From Astropecten irregularis (taxonomy: Eukaryota > Echinodermata > Asteroidea > Paxillosida > Astropectinidae): DNA of 64,000 nucleotides. The stretch covers positions 17,450,783 through 17,514,782 of the forward strand of contig OZ020250.1 in the NCBI GenBank assembly GCA_963971285.1, given 5' to 3'. The notes under the pieces were generated by a model, which was given only the letters and a program-made list of their open reading frames with translations, was not told where the DNA came from and ran no database searches. This document shows, one piece after another, positions 33,991 to 48,528 of the stretch; positions within the stretch are counted from its first letter, which is position 1, and each line of letters opens with the position of its first letter. A program made the translations under genes and the position numbers.

Positions 33991-34150
33991 ACCAGACTAA
34001 ATTATGTGGGTGTTGACTTCGCACAAATTTTTTGTAGCTCTCGGTCGATGTCACGCAAAGAACAGCTAAGAAATGTTCTCCTCTGTCGAACGACAAATAT
34101 CTCTTTGTGAGTCTGTCTGTGTTTCGTAGCTACAGGAGTTCGGTTAAGCT

Positions 34151-34186
34151 ATGGATACATTTTTAAGGGAAAATAAAGATCTCTTG
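34151..34186 (+). CDS. PRUNE2: Prune exon 1, residues 1-12
   Basis: Encodes MDTFLRENKDLL, similar in length and character to the human PRUNE1 start. TAA lies at 34145-34147 in the same frame. Donor gtgagtag, phase 0. Confidence 0.85.
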
Positions 34187-37100
34187 GTGAGTAGATATCG
34201 TCTTCAGTTTTAGTTAAAAGTTAAATCACAATTGTTGCTCCCCCTCTTTCCATCCTTCCTTCCTCATCCACTAATGCTCAGTGTACAGGTGTAGCACAGC
34301 CATAGCCTGCCTAGACCATGTAGGCGTAGTGTTTGATATTAATAATAATTTACAAAATGCAATGTCTGCTACTTTTGCCACTAGTACTGGTAGTTAGTAA
34401 ATAGGCTACTGTACTGTAATAGTTTTCACTATTTTTATTTTATTTGTAAATTACACTTTGAAGTTTCTTAGTTTGAGGTACATTGTAGGCTAAGCTGGCT
34501 AACGTTAGATGATGCTTAATTTGAAACAGTCATTTCTATTATTCTATAAGTATAAGTATACGTCATTGATCAAATATTTAATTCAAAATATCCAAAGGAT
34601 CTGACTACAGTTCAGCAAGTGAAGATTATTATGGTAATGGTGTACAAGCAGGTCCGATACCTATAAAGGGAATGAAACTGTTTTGTCTGTCTGTTTTGAA
34701 GTTTGCAATAAACAGGTAAGAAAATTGTATTTTTACTCTGAAATGTTGCACAAAATTCTTCTATCTGGGGATTTTTTAAGGACTCAGGAACATTTGCTGA
34801 AAGTAAAAATATCATTTTGGAACAGTAGAAACTATTAAGTTGTTTTTATTCCCTTAATATAGGTATCGGACCTGCTTGTACACCGTTACCATTATTATCT
34901 TGTAATAATAACTTCTTACAAAGTTTTGACATTGAAAAGTGAATAAAGAAACAAATGACTGAAGCAGGATTCAAACCCGCGACTTCTAGAATACCGTACT
35001 GGCGCTCTTACCAACTGAGCTACCCAGCCTCGTTGATGGTGTCCCTAATAGTCAAGTATCTCTGTTTAACGGTATTTGGCAGTCAGAAGCCATGAAACCG
35101 TTTACATACCGCTATATCCCAAGGATCATTGAAGATACGCGCATTTTAGCAATGCTGCAACCTAAGAAACAGCACATGGGGGATCACTCAATGAGGATGG
35201 AGCTACAATGAAATAATTTTTTTAACATGTCGTGGACATTTCTTTTCGTGGTGGAGAAATTTACAGCATGGCGGGATGGGTCCAATTTCACCTCAATTGC
35301 CTAGCGAGACAACTGGTAACAGTCTTCAATGCCTGGCATCTGCAGTGGTTTCTTGGGCACCAGTGCACTGCATTCACATGTTTCTTCTTTCCCCCCCTAC
35401 AGGAATCTGCTGCAGGAGAAAGCTTACTGAATCTTCACGTTGTCCTTGGCAATGAAGCATGTGACTTGGACTCGGCAGTCTCAGCATTGGTTTGGGCCTA
35501 CCACTTAAACAAGGTGAAACATTGCACTTCATATTATAAGACAGAAATAATATGGGTCTAAGTATCTGTGAACTGTGAATGCTTTTAAAAATGAACTTTA
35601 AACTGATTTCTTTGTTTAACCCTAACCCTCTACACAAGTTTACATGTACCACACAAGACAAGAGCTGCTTACATGTACCACACATTACATACATGTACCA
35701 GTCTCCATAGGGAGACTGGATCACAAACCACACGTTAGCACATAAACCACACTGTGGTGTATTGTGGTATTCAGGAAACCACACTTACCTTCAAAAACCA
35801 TGTGTATATGCAGGAGGGTTAAGGTTAATGTATAAGGGGACAGACTATTAGCTTGTTCAGTAATGTTATTGTACATGTACAGAATACAGTGGACAAAATG
35901 GAGATTATTGATGCCAGTGCACAATATTCATGTTACATGTATACAATAACTACATGTTATTCATCGCCGGAATACTGAGCTCTTTCAAATATGCAATTTT
36001 CTTTATAATGACCAACAATATGCGGGATTGTTTCCAACAATTTCTCACAACCAGGCAACAAATGTACACAGTAATTCTGAAATCCTGTGAAACCATTAAG
36101 TGTGGCCTGGTATGGAGTATATATGGAGAGAGTAGCTGGTACTACACATTACATACAATGTATTATGACTGTTGATGGTTTTGAGTGTAGTTTCCTTCCT
36201 GTGAAGTTAAAACCATGTTGCTTCTTCCACCACATTATACACCACACAGCAGCAGGAAGTTTCACCAAGTTCCTGGGATGCCGTCATTCCCATCCTCAAC
36301 CTCCCACACCAGGACTACCCTCTGCGCACCGAGGTCACCCACTTCCTGAGCCTGGCCAATGGCATCGGCGGCTCCTCCGCCCTGGTCTTCAGGGACGACG
36401 TGGACCTTCACGCCCAGCACGCCGCCGGGAAACTCACGCTAACCCTGGTGGACCACAACACACTGCCTAAGGAAGACGCCGCCCTAGATGCCGCCGTGGC
36501 AGAGGTCATCGATCACCGTAGCAATAGCCGCCATGACGACGCAACGAGGGACATCCGGGTGACGGTTGAGACGGTCGGGTCTTGCAGCACTCTGGTTGCG
36601 GAGAAGATCCTCGCTCAAAGTCCCAACATTGTGGACAAAGACATTGCCAAGCTTTTATTGGGTAAGTTACCAAATTTGCCAATGCTGCTAGCAGTAGGCT
36701 CAGCAGCTCCTCATTTCATACCGATCAATAACTTTGATTAACTTCTCGTCTTAAAAGAGAACATGGTACCCGCCCGCCGCGATATTGGATTCAGTTCACC
36801 CCACTGACCCCAGCTAGCTCGGTGGCCTAGTGGTATGGCATCTGCATTAGTCATGGGTCGTGGGTTCGAATCCCACCTGAGCCAGCGTGTGCACTCACAA
36901 GCACTGAGTATACAGTGCTCATCCAGTCAGTGAAGGGCAAGCCTAATTTGCTCATTATCTATTTCCCGACCAAAATCATTTAATATTCATTATTCTTGTT
37001 CTGGAGCCAAATATTATGATCTAAGTCGCTCACACATGCTAGCATGATCATACGTACATGTACAATAGGACAATCTTTTATGTCCTACATTTCTTTTTTC

Positions 37101-40100
37101 TTCAAATCAATTAAAATGTTGCACAAATGTACAGTATGTACCTAGTACCTTGATCACTCAGAAAAACTCACAAAAAGGGTTATTTAGAATGCGGCCCTTG
37201 ATTGGAATTGACATCAATTGGTGTTTACTGCAAAGTCCTTCAAAATCCTTCAAGGAAATATCCTGGATTTATTTGTTTACAAATCAAATTGTACATGTGT
37301 TGTAAATCATTTATGAATCGGAAGTGTTACAGTATAACATCTTTGGATTTACATTTTTAAAATGGTGGCATGATATTTGAGAAGTAACTTTTAAAATCAT
37401 TCATGGCAATCTAGCACTAGTCATCAAGCGTCTTGCATTTCAAATGCACAAAATTTAATCAAATTCTTAATAAAATGTTCATGCTTGTAGTAAAAATGAA
37501 AACAAACCAAAAAACACAAAAACTATTTAAGGGAAAGTACATGGCAGTTTCAGTAATGTCACGAATACCGGCAGAAGGCAAATCTATTTAATGCGTTGAC
37601 ACTTGTAAAAACCTAAAGAGAATTTTTTTTGTAACCAGACATAAAAACTAGGAAATTAATGCATTCCCTTCCCCCAAAGGATAAATTCTAGAAATAATAG
37701 TGTTGCTTTCAATAGAGGCCTGTTGTTGCACGTGTTTTCATTGCCATCGGTTATTATTCGAGTCCAAGCATTTTGCAGAACGAAAGAAGTTCACACTTAA
37801 TAATATAGGCCTATCGTTATCAGCAAATTATTTCCGTATGGATTGCTTCGGAATCACCCAGCCATATTATGATGCATAATGTAGATTACATGTATCATGC
37901 ATGCCTCATTGCACAGACAAAAGCGCCATTCATCTTGATTACAGCTTCATAAATATTGCATACATAAGTATACATGACATATCCATCATTATCTCTTCAG
38001 CTTTATTTGTACATGTATGTATTTCTTTCTTTTTTCTGGGTACCGGTGTAAATTCTGAAATGCGTACATGTACAGCTTGTAAATTACACATAATGTACAT
38101 ATGTACATCTCAGTCTGCCCCGAGTGCTAATTTAAATCCTGCTGGGCGACAGGGCGAGTTTCAAAATAGTTATCGATTGGTCAATCCAATAAATGCAGAA
38201 TTATCGTTTCCAGATTAGCCTAATTGTTGTTGTTTTTTTGTTGGCCCATTTTATGATATCATAGCTACTGATTATGCAGCACGTGCATATGTCCGAATAC
38301 ACAGATATTGATTACATGTTATGCTATGCATTACACTTGTTACATACACTATACAGTGACAGACAAATCCTATTTACCGATATTTGTATTGTTTACATTA
38401 TAAACTGGTATACATGTATAATACAGTAAATCAAAATGAAATTTCCTTGTGGCCTTCATGAAGACTATGCATGCATTGTCTCCATTGTTGCATGTACATG
38501 TAGCATGTTTAAATCTCACTGTTTACCACTATGCAACAGAATGTACACTAGTACTCAAAGTTTATGTAGTTTAACAAATTAAGCTTTTTGTTAAACTACA
38601 TACTGTACATACATACATACTGTATATTTTACAATACTTCTAGAATTGTGATTGATCAGTGTCCAATATCATTTTACATTTTATACTTGGCAAATTATAC
38701 AAGGATGTGAAACTTCAGATTTATGGAAATCTGAATTCCAATTTTTTTTTTTTTTTCAGCATTTAAAAAAACCTGCTCTAGGAACTTTGAAAATTCAGCT
38801 TTTTCCTTGGTGTTTTCAGATTTGTGTGTGTAGCCACTCACATACTATACAGAATGTAGGCCTACATAAACATGTACATGTACATCTTTACATTGGATTT
38901 GTAATTTGCACTGTACATGTAAACATATGTCCATCAACAATCAATACGGTGAACATGGGAACAATATTTCTTGGCAAGGGTTAATACGGACCATTGACAT
39001 GGCACTCTCAATGCTCTTTAATTCCAGTCAACCATGAAAAATTCCCAGTAGAAAAAGAAAAAGAAGACAACAGTGCAACACTCATACATGTACATGTATA
39101 CGCACATCATGATTAGTCGTTGGACTGACGAGATGATAAAAAATTGTCCCTGCTGATGTGTAGGCTGAACATTCTTGACATAGCGAGCATTGCAGACGTT
39201 TGCACAGTGTCATGAATCTCAGGTTGATGTGGATAGGCTCATCTGCCTGTTGGTATTCATGTTGTACTGTCACCCTGCAGTGAATGTGGAGCTTAAAGGG
39301 GCAATCCGCCATCTGAAATTAAAAACCATTGTTAGACATTTTTAACTTGTTAGCCAAGTTTTGGTGGTGGATGGAAATCACTCATCACCTTTTATAAAGG
39401 GTGGCTGCAATGATATTCAATAAAATCCACCGAAATAATAAAACTTTTTTAAAATATTATTTTATATATTAAATTTGATTAAAGTTTGTTTTTTTATTTC
39501 CCCGCATCTGGTATTTTTTTTCTCGAAATAAACCACACCCCATTAGCATTTTGTGTCCACGCCCCCACCCCCAGTACGGGATTTTGATTGCCATCAGTGA
39601 CGCGGGAACCAGCTAAGTAGCATTATTGTGAACCACCTACCGGGTTCCCGAGATGACGTCACGATGACGACGGGATGGCCATTTGTGGGTGGGGCGTTCC
39701 CCCTACCAGTTAATAAAATGATTTTAACACCAACACAAGGGAGGCTAAAACTACGACAGCCACACAACTGTGATTTAAAGACTTTATTCCATCAATCTGT
39801 CAATAGCAAAAACACCCATTGCGGCCACTCTTTAAAATCATGTTTCTTTGATACGTTGATAGTTGAATGATACTTTATTTGACATGTTTGATCCCTAATC
39901 AGTTTTACATGTATGTATGTGAAGTACAACATGTAGATGTAAGCACATTAGCCTTAAGACTAGAGTACACTTAGTTGAAACATCTTCTTTCTCCCGAGTT
40001 TATGGTACATGTAAACATGTACATTGTATTCATTGCATCTGATGAAGTAGTTGTTGCTACGAAAGCTCATATGCGCTTTTTAATCTCTAGTTAGTCAATA

Positions 40101-43100
40101 TAGTGCTACTTGTATTTTTGTATTGTATACATGTACACACACCCACTGTTGTACCTGGATTTTGCACAATTGATGTCAAATTATTGGTTTTATTGAGTAG
40201 TCACTCAAAGCTTGTTACAGTGCAAAGGATACCGATCCAGCCATCAAGCAGTACCTAGGGTGCAATGGTCAATTGTCCCCGTTCAACCAAAATAATGACT
40301 GCTGAATATTCTTGTATATGACATGATGTGGACCCTTTAAAGTTTCCGCAATATACGGAGTAGCAGCTGTCCATATTGATTCATGGCATATCCAATCTGT
40401 CTCATCCTCATTTCAGATGTACTGTACCCAGGGGATTGTATCATTCTTAATATTGCTGCATGTCTACACATGTGTACATATGTACACTATGCTAGAACGA
40501 TAGGCCTACTGTACTCATACATGTAGAAACATGAACGTACATGTATGCATGCACATACATGTACGTTCACTCCTTAACTTCCGATCCAGACCCGATAATT
40601 TGAACAGATTTTCAGCTGTCTAATTGAATTGGCCGGACTGTAATCAAATTGCTATTGAATACTCTATCCCGTTTTATTCAATTTGTTGAAAGCCTGACTC
40701 TATTACCCTTATTGCTTGTACAGTAAGTCATATCCTTATTAAGAAATGATCTCGTGCTAAGTTGAATGTGCAGACATGGGTATAGTTATGGATGATACAT
40801 TTTTGAAGTAGCCTAGATGGGTCTCCTGATGAGGACTAGAGCAGGCTAGTCGAAACGTTGAGACCTAATTGCGAAAAGTGCGAACGATATAGAAGTGCGA
40901 AAAATATAGAAGTGCGAAAGTATGAACGATTATGGTGTTTCCGCTAACCGATCCACTTACCTATTATCACCATGCAAAGCCTCAAATCTTTCTTAGCCTA
41001 GATACATTGTTATAACAATCAGAAATCTTGAGAATATAAGTCCTTCGTCTTTAGAAAATTCCTTCTTCCATGATGTAAGTTTTCATAGTTATTTGTCAAA
41101 TTTGATTTAAACATGGTCTGTTGTCACAATCTCGAAAATTACGGGAAAATTATAGGGGAAAAGGCCATCCAAGGTTCAGAGAATCAATTTGGGCAAATAA
41201 AGCAGAATCGTTAAAGAATTGAAGCTTGTTTGCAGGGCTCAAATTTTGTGAAAAAAGCACTGGACAGCAGGTCTAGTAACTAAGCTTTTTTACTAGACCT
41301 GAACTTTTTTCACTAGACTATACCAACTGTGATATAGGAAAACTGTAATTGTATGCAATATTGTGTCAAAAATCATCAATTTAGGAACCATTTTATTTAT
41401 AAATGCAAGGAAAATAGAATCACAGCCGGATTAGTGCAGTACACACTTCAAATACTACATGTTGATCAACACTGAAATCACTAGACTCAGGTCACTTGGA
41501 TATTTCGAGCCCTGGTTTGACTTTGTATGAACACACGATCACATGTTCAGAATTGTGTTAATTTTTATTTTAATCTATTTATTTTATAATATTTTTTTAA
41601 ACTACAAGTACTTGTAGATTAAAGGTATTATCATACTTTGGTAAGAGACCAAAACAGAAATTGTTAACAGATTTACAGAGTATAAAGATGATGCTATTAG
41701 AAACCTACCGTTAAAATTTGTCCACCTGAAATTGTGTATTTATCCAGAAATGAGTAAATCAACGACCGGAAATCTTTTTGATCTTTTAAAAGATCAAAAA
41801 TAAAAGAGAAAAGACTTAAGAAAGACTGTGGCCGTTTTTCACGATTTTCTCAAAAAGTGGGCACCGTATGGGACTGTAATTTTCACAGATGACTGTGACT
41901 GTATCTTCCTTGATATTTTTGCCCATGAATCTGTACTTCTTTGACAAAAACCAAAGTATGATATTACCTTTAAATGAATTTTTATCTCATGAACAGGAAA
42001 TTAGCGAATAACGAAAGTACTGAAAATTAGTATTTAACAGCACGTACTTCCCTTTCCCCCACGGTTGAATTCTAATTACGAGTACATGCCAGCCTTATGA
42101 ATAGCATTATTCATCACATGCAACACAGATTTTATTTCGTTCCATTTGAATGCCAAATGTACATCTGGAGAAGTAGTCAATTTAAACTGGAAAGTCAAAT
42201 TCCACTTTGCGCACTTCTGTGCACAGCCAGTTTAATTTGAATGAAGTCCACGATGCGTTCATAAATGCAAACTAATCAGTCACCCTTATTCCGCAGAGCC
42301 GTGTCCGGCTGGCATATATTGTACAAGTATTTTTTCATGGAGTTTTTTTTTTTCACGTACGGTACTGTAAGCCTACACATGTACAAAACTCTACACATGT
42401 ACAACATGCGTGCATTAATTTGCTATGATGTATGTATTTAGGTGATACAAACCAAACAGGGGCCAATTTCATAAAACTGTTAAGCACAAAAATTTGCTTA
42501 GCACAAAAATGTCTCGCCCATTAAAACAAACCACCATTGAAAATTCCATTTGATATTCATGGTCAGCGAACAACAGCCAAAGAACAATCTCAAGTGATAC
42601 ACAACACGTGGAGATTTTGGTTGTTTACCCTGTTTTTATTAAGACAGAAATGTCATGCTTAGCAAATTTGTGTGCTTAACAGTTTTATGAAATTGGCCCC
42701 AGTACACGAGTACAATTATGGGTCAGCACTTTAAATCTGGTTGATAACTTGATACTGAGTGTACATGTACTTCATATGAATACAAGTTTGTGAATGAAGC
42801 AAAATTGACTTGGCAACTGGATTTCCACAAAGAATGTTCACAAGAAGTTCAAGAGCACATATTGCAACTAATTGTGCTAATGAACTCCACTTCAAATTTT
42901 CATGACGGACGTCAGCTAGATTTCTTTTCACTTCGCAGTTCAAATGAAGTGAAGTTCATTGTACACTTGTACATGTACAGTACATGGACCGTATACTGTA
43001 CTTTCATTTCACCAGGTTAGGGTACAGTTTTTGACAGGTTTAGGGTACAGTTTTCTGACTACAAAGTCTACATTTGATTCACGAACTGAACATATTTATG

Positions 43101-46100
43101 TTCATAAGGTAGTATCATACTTTGGTAAGAAACCCAAACAGAAATGTTCACAGATTATACATGTAACTTTAATGGTATAAAGTTGGACCTGGCACAAACA
43201 TACTGTTACAATTTTTCCACCTGAAATGCTGTTTATCCAGAAATGAGTCAAACAAAAGACCGAAAACAGTTTTAATCTCTGTGATCATTAACCTCACAAT
43301 TCCAATACTGTCCAATTCTGTGTAACATTTGCAACAGTTTTTCGCTGTTTTCTACTGTTTCCAATGATCATTTGAGCTGACAATTTCACAGGTTTGTTTA
43401 AATATTTCGTGACAAATAACCACAGCTGTTCTATCAACTTTACCTAAGTATGATACACTGTACTTCCTTTCATAGCGAAAAAAGGATATGTCACTTTTGA
43501 TTGAGACACCCAAATGTCAGACAAGCCTGGCAGCTTGGTGGATATGTCGTATGAGGGCTTCAGGTGTATCATTATGGCATAGGGCGTTTACGAAACAGAC
43601 GCTTAGGCTCAGGCTCAGGCTCCAGCTCTGACATCCATATGCTGAAAATATAGGTTGTGGTTTTTCTTTGAAACTGAAGTTCTGTTTTCCTTTTCAAATC
43701 AGAGAATCTACTTCAGAACCACAGCCAAAGGTCTCTATTTTGATACCCGTTATTTCAGAATTGATTCACGAAATGGAGCCGGAGCTTGAGACGGAGCCTG
43801 AGCCTCAGTTTCGTAAACGCCCATACATTTTCTGGAAGCGGAATGGCGGATGTCACAATTTTTAGCTAAATTTGTTTTCAGCATCTAGGCATGTTAGAGT
43901 GTTGTTAATCATTGACAGTGCTCACATTTGTTTCGTTTGTCAAATTAAGAAAAAAACCTAATCTGCACAGGCCTGACATTGACAGGTCTTAATTGGGAAT
44001 ATACGTCAATTGCAGATTTGTAAGGAGTCATAGTGAAGGATGAGGCCACAGAACTTAGATCAAGTCACGAACGGTTTCTTGGATTTGATAGTAGAATGAC
44101 TCATGTGTATCATGCAGCCGTAAGTCAAAGATTATCTCGGTCAAGTGGCTCGTGATCGATGTGATGAATTTTGCAGGTTTTGTCATCATGGCACTGTACA
44201 GTGTACAGTATGTACATTGTACATGCACGTACACACGTGTATAGGACTTGTGATAAATTTTGTAGTTGGTTGCTAGTCAGCTGTACACATGTAGACTTAC
44301 CAATTTGTACTAGCCCATTCATTTATACACATATCGAATATCACAACATCATGTCAGTCTGTTATGGACTGCCAAGCCAACCAGCATGAGCCCAATTTCA
44401 TAGAGCTGCTTAACAGTATATAAGCACCAACATTTGCTTAAAGATAATATCATATTTTGGTAAGAAACCAAAACAGAAATGTTCACAGATTTACAATGTA
44501 CATGTACCTTTAACTTAAAGGGTATGAAGTTGGTGACATTTTTTCGCCTGAAATTTGGTGTATTTATCCAGAAATTAGTAAAACAACGACCGAAAATCTT
44601 TTTGATCTTTTAAAAGATCAAAAATAAAAGAGAGAAGATTTAAGGAATACTGTGGCTGTTTCCCACTGTTTTCTCAAAAGGTGGGCAACTTATGGGACTG
44701 AAATTTTCACAGATGACTGTTACTGTATTCGTCTTGCTGTTTTTGCCCATGAATCTGTATTTCTTTTATAAAAAGTATGATACTATCTTTAAGCACCAAA
44801 AAACTTAGTAAATGCATGTTAAATCAGTATGCTAGCCAAAACTCCTTGTGAATGGCCTAAGCAAACAGTGGCCAAATACAAGTCAAAATCAGTAAACATC
44901 ATATATGAACATTTGGTTGGTAATCCTGTTTGATCAAGGAATACTTTTCATGCTTTAAATAGCAATTTTTGTGCTTAATATGCAGCTTTATGAAATTCTC
45001 CCCGGCCCTTGCCTTCAATATTTCAAGTTTCCATTGGAACACTCAAGATTGAAACGCAGGACTTTTTTGGTTGTTTTTTTTTCTTGGAAAAATATTTGCC
45101 GTTGAAATGGCTTGGGGGCTGACAACGTTCCCACTCATTGCTGTTCTTTGGTTTTGTTTACTCACTGTTCTTTGGACAGGGAATAAAAAGAGGAAGTACG
45201 ATGTACAATAGTGACAGGAATTACTCAGTCTCAGACCAAACCATTACATCAGTGTTGCTGTATTTCACAGTCATGTAGCTGGCTACTGCAATAATCCAAT
45301 TGTAAATACAATGTACACACTGTATCAGGAATTAACGTGTGTAATCATTGTTCAGAAATGCCGAACCTTTCACATCCCAGGACATGCAGTAGTATTATTG
45401 TTTGGTTTTCACACCATGTGTTAAGGAAGTGATTTCCTTTTTTAGGAGCTTAGAGGTCACAAATTAAAGGTGATTTCCTTCCTTTTTTGCCATAGTCAAG
45501 GGCATGTTGCATTGACTTGTTAATTTTCTACAGTGGACTTCATGTTAAAGGGCCATATTAGGGTTGCACCCAAGTAAATAAACTCCCATAGACAACAGTG
45601 ATAAATCCTTATGCTTCAAAAATCTTTTAAAAATATACAGAACTCTCGCAGCTGTTCAAATTGCACAGAAAAATGATGATGAACATGTCACCTTTCATCT
45701 TCTTTTAATTTTATGATGGGTTGACCATTGAATTTTTGAGATGACCACCCCTAAAACAAGGTATGGATCACTCCAGTCAAAGAAGCCATTTTCAAAAAAC
45801 ATCCCTCTGCAAAGCGGCTGAAATCACAAACGGTCACAAATGGAAGCCCATATTTCTTCAATCCCTCATTTTTATAGCTCTCAGAACTCTCTTATTTAAA
45901 ATATATTGAGTGCTTAACTTTTGTTAATGAGCACGGTGGATGGATTTTGGGACTATTTACTTGGGTGCACCCTTAGCTTTCCTAGGAGACTGTTGATGTA
46001 ACCATTTCTGGATGCGTTTCTTTTGACTCTCCACTACAACTTCCTTGCAGTGTTATTTTCCCCATACAAAATGCCAACATGTTTTCATTTATTCATTCAT

Positions 46101-48462
46101 TCATTTATTTTGGCAACATACAAAAGTATACTGTACGTGTACACGAAATACAATAACAAAAGCCAAGGATAGCCCAAAAAGCTGTAAAAAAATACGGCTT
46201 ATTTCCATTGGGGTCCTTACAAAAAGAAAACATTTATACATACTTCATAAAAAATCAAGAACTGAACAAATAAAGGACATAAAAAGATATAAAACGATAT
46301 AAAGATATTACAAGAAATAAAATCCCACTATTAAACATGTTAAAAATGATTTAAAATGTTATGATTTAGATTTTGAGGACAAGTGTGTTTTAAATGCTTC
46401 TTGGGTCAAAAAATTTCCATCACGGAACATCCTAAGATCAATAAACCCAGATGCCAAAGTAAAATGCATTAGATAGGCCTACATGGCCTAACATTCGGGT
46501 TTGGAATACGAGCATGACGAGGGGATGAAATTTGAACGTTTTCCAAAAGATAATCAATGAGCAGTGAAAAACGTGTCTGAAAGCTACATGTAAAACTCCA
46601 ATCAACAATTTTGAGCAAAGTGCCAGAAATGAGGCAGACATATTGAAATGTCAACATTAAACCTTTACTGGTCCATCTATCTGGGCCCAATTTCATGGAA
46701 TCCATTTCTGTAAGCAACAAATTTTCGCTTACGATAGCAGACTTTTTTTTTATTACGGTAAGCGTATTTCACAGTAGAGTTTTCTTTCTCGCTACGCTAA
46801 GCAATGACTTTCTGCAGAATACACATGACGTGCATTTAATTAGCAGAAAAATCAAGGTTTAATAGCCTAGACATTTTTTACTAACCGATAAAGTGCCGAA
46901 TGTCTTGCTTACAGATTTCATGAAATAGATTTCACACAAAGCAGTGCCCGGAAGCACAAAAATACATCTACTGTAGGTTGTACTCGCTGGTGATCAGCAA
47001 ACATATCCACTGGCAAGTGATGGTGAATTGACCAATTGGAATTTGGCTATAGGTCATGAATATTTATGAGGTATAGTAAAAGAAACTTCTCTCGTTTTTC
47101 TTTGCCCTCCTATCAGGCCCTATTCTGGTGGACACAGTGAACCTGTCGGCCTCAGCGGGAAAAGCCACAGCCAAGGACATGGCCATGGTAGAAGCCCTGT
47201 CCAGTATCTGTCCAGACCTGAACCAGGAAGAGATGTACATGGAGTTACAACAGGCCAAGGCTGATGTGTCAGGTATGTCATAGTGTGACCTTACTTCCTC
47301 TGGGATTAGACCATTGTGTGTAGTCATTTCCTTTCATCAGCATGTGCAGTCTATCGGTCAACATGGACCTGTCAATTTAAAGAGGATGTTCAACACTCAA
47401 CAAACCTTGTTTTATCTGTTAGAACTAGCACCCTTAAACGTAATATCATACTTTGGTTTTTATCAAAGAAATACAGATTCATGGGCACAAATATCAAAAT
47501 AAATACAGTCATCATGGTCATCTGTGAAAATTTCAGTCCCATACGGTGCCCACTTTTTGAAAAAACAGTGAAAAACAGCCACAGTATTTCTTAAGTCTTT
47601 TCTCTTTTATTTTTCATCTTTTAAAAGATCAAAAAGATTTTCAGTTGTTGTTTGACTTATTTCTGGATAAATACACCATTTCAGGCGGAAACATTTTAAC
47701 GGTATGTTTCTACCACCATCATCTTCATACCCTGTAAGTTATATGTAAATCTGTGAACATTTGTGTTTTGGTTTCTTACCAAAGTATGATACTACTTTTA
47801 AATTACTTGAGATGAGAAAAAAATATTTATCTCACACCAAATACAGAAAGAGAGTCTTTTTTTTTTTGATGATTTTTCTCTCAGCCCGCAAGCTCCCCAA
47901 AATTCGTCAATGGCGGCAGCAGACAAACTAGTATGATTTTGTGATGTCAGATCTAGATAGGGGAGCCTTTTCTGCTGAACAAAAGGCTCCAATATATCTG
48001 ACGTCACCAAATCACACAAGTTTTTAAACCGTGGTGATATTAACAATTCATCTAAAACATGAATCATAAACCTTTGAAAACTGAACAAAGAAAAATTGAC
48101 TGGAGCGGGATTCGAACCGGCGACCTCCTGAATACCGTGTACACAGGCACTCTACCAACTGAGACATCCATGCCCTATGTTGGTGGTGACCCCAATTGTC
48201 AATTATCTTTGTTCGTTTAGCAGTCAGAAGCCTTTTTAAAAAAGATACAGTACAGTACATGATATTTAATTGGAAACAGCATGGCTTCTTGATTGATCCC
48301 CTGATCGTTTGTCTTCCCACCAACAGATTTCACGATCACGGACATTCTGCGGAAGGACTTTAAATGCGTCACCGGCACGTCCATGAACATCGGAATGAGC
48401 TCACTTCCCATGCATTTGAAGGTGGGTATATAAGCTTGTATCTTAGGGCCATTTCAAAACAG

Positions 48463-48528
<66 letters not shown>

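Larger units (their letters stand above)
33838..34150. promoter_or_regulatory. Divergent promoter between MAN2A and the prune gene
   Basis: The donor of the first MAN2A exon (33838) and the prune start codon (34151) are 313 bp apart and point away from each other. Both transcription starts must lie inside or close to this interval. I see no TATA box at an obvious position. The sequence includes a C-rich stretch (CCACCCACCACCCACTG near 33958) and a DR1 repeat at 33914. Shared regulation is an inference from the layout. Confidence 0.6.
36662..47116 (+). other. Prune intron 3 (10.4 kb)
   Basis: No exon seen. It contains a SINE (36815), the 434-bp AGGGTGGC element (39398), three TTAA MITEs, two CAATTTCAT MITEs, one AGGCTC MITE, a hAT-like fragment (41233) and a fold-back at 45560. 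Between these, the sequence is AT-rich with many ACATGTACATGT runs. Confidence 0.7.

Noticed and set aside
36824-36892. Functional tRNA gene
   Set aside because: A and B boxes are present, but the acceptor stem mispairs and the same non-tRNA tail follows in the copy at 12700, so it is a SINE.
40800-40870. LINE or Penelope-like 3' end (CTGATGAGGACTAGAGCAGG ... GAAACGTTGAGACC)
   Set aside because: The motif is suggestive of a retroelement tail, but no reverse transcriptase sequence or second copy supports it here.
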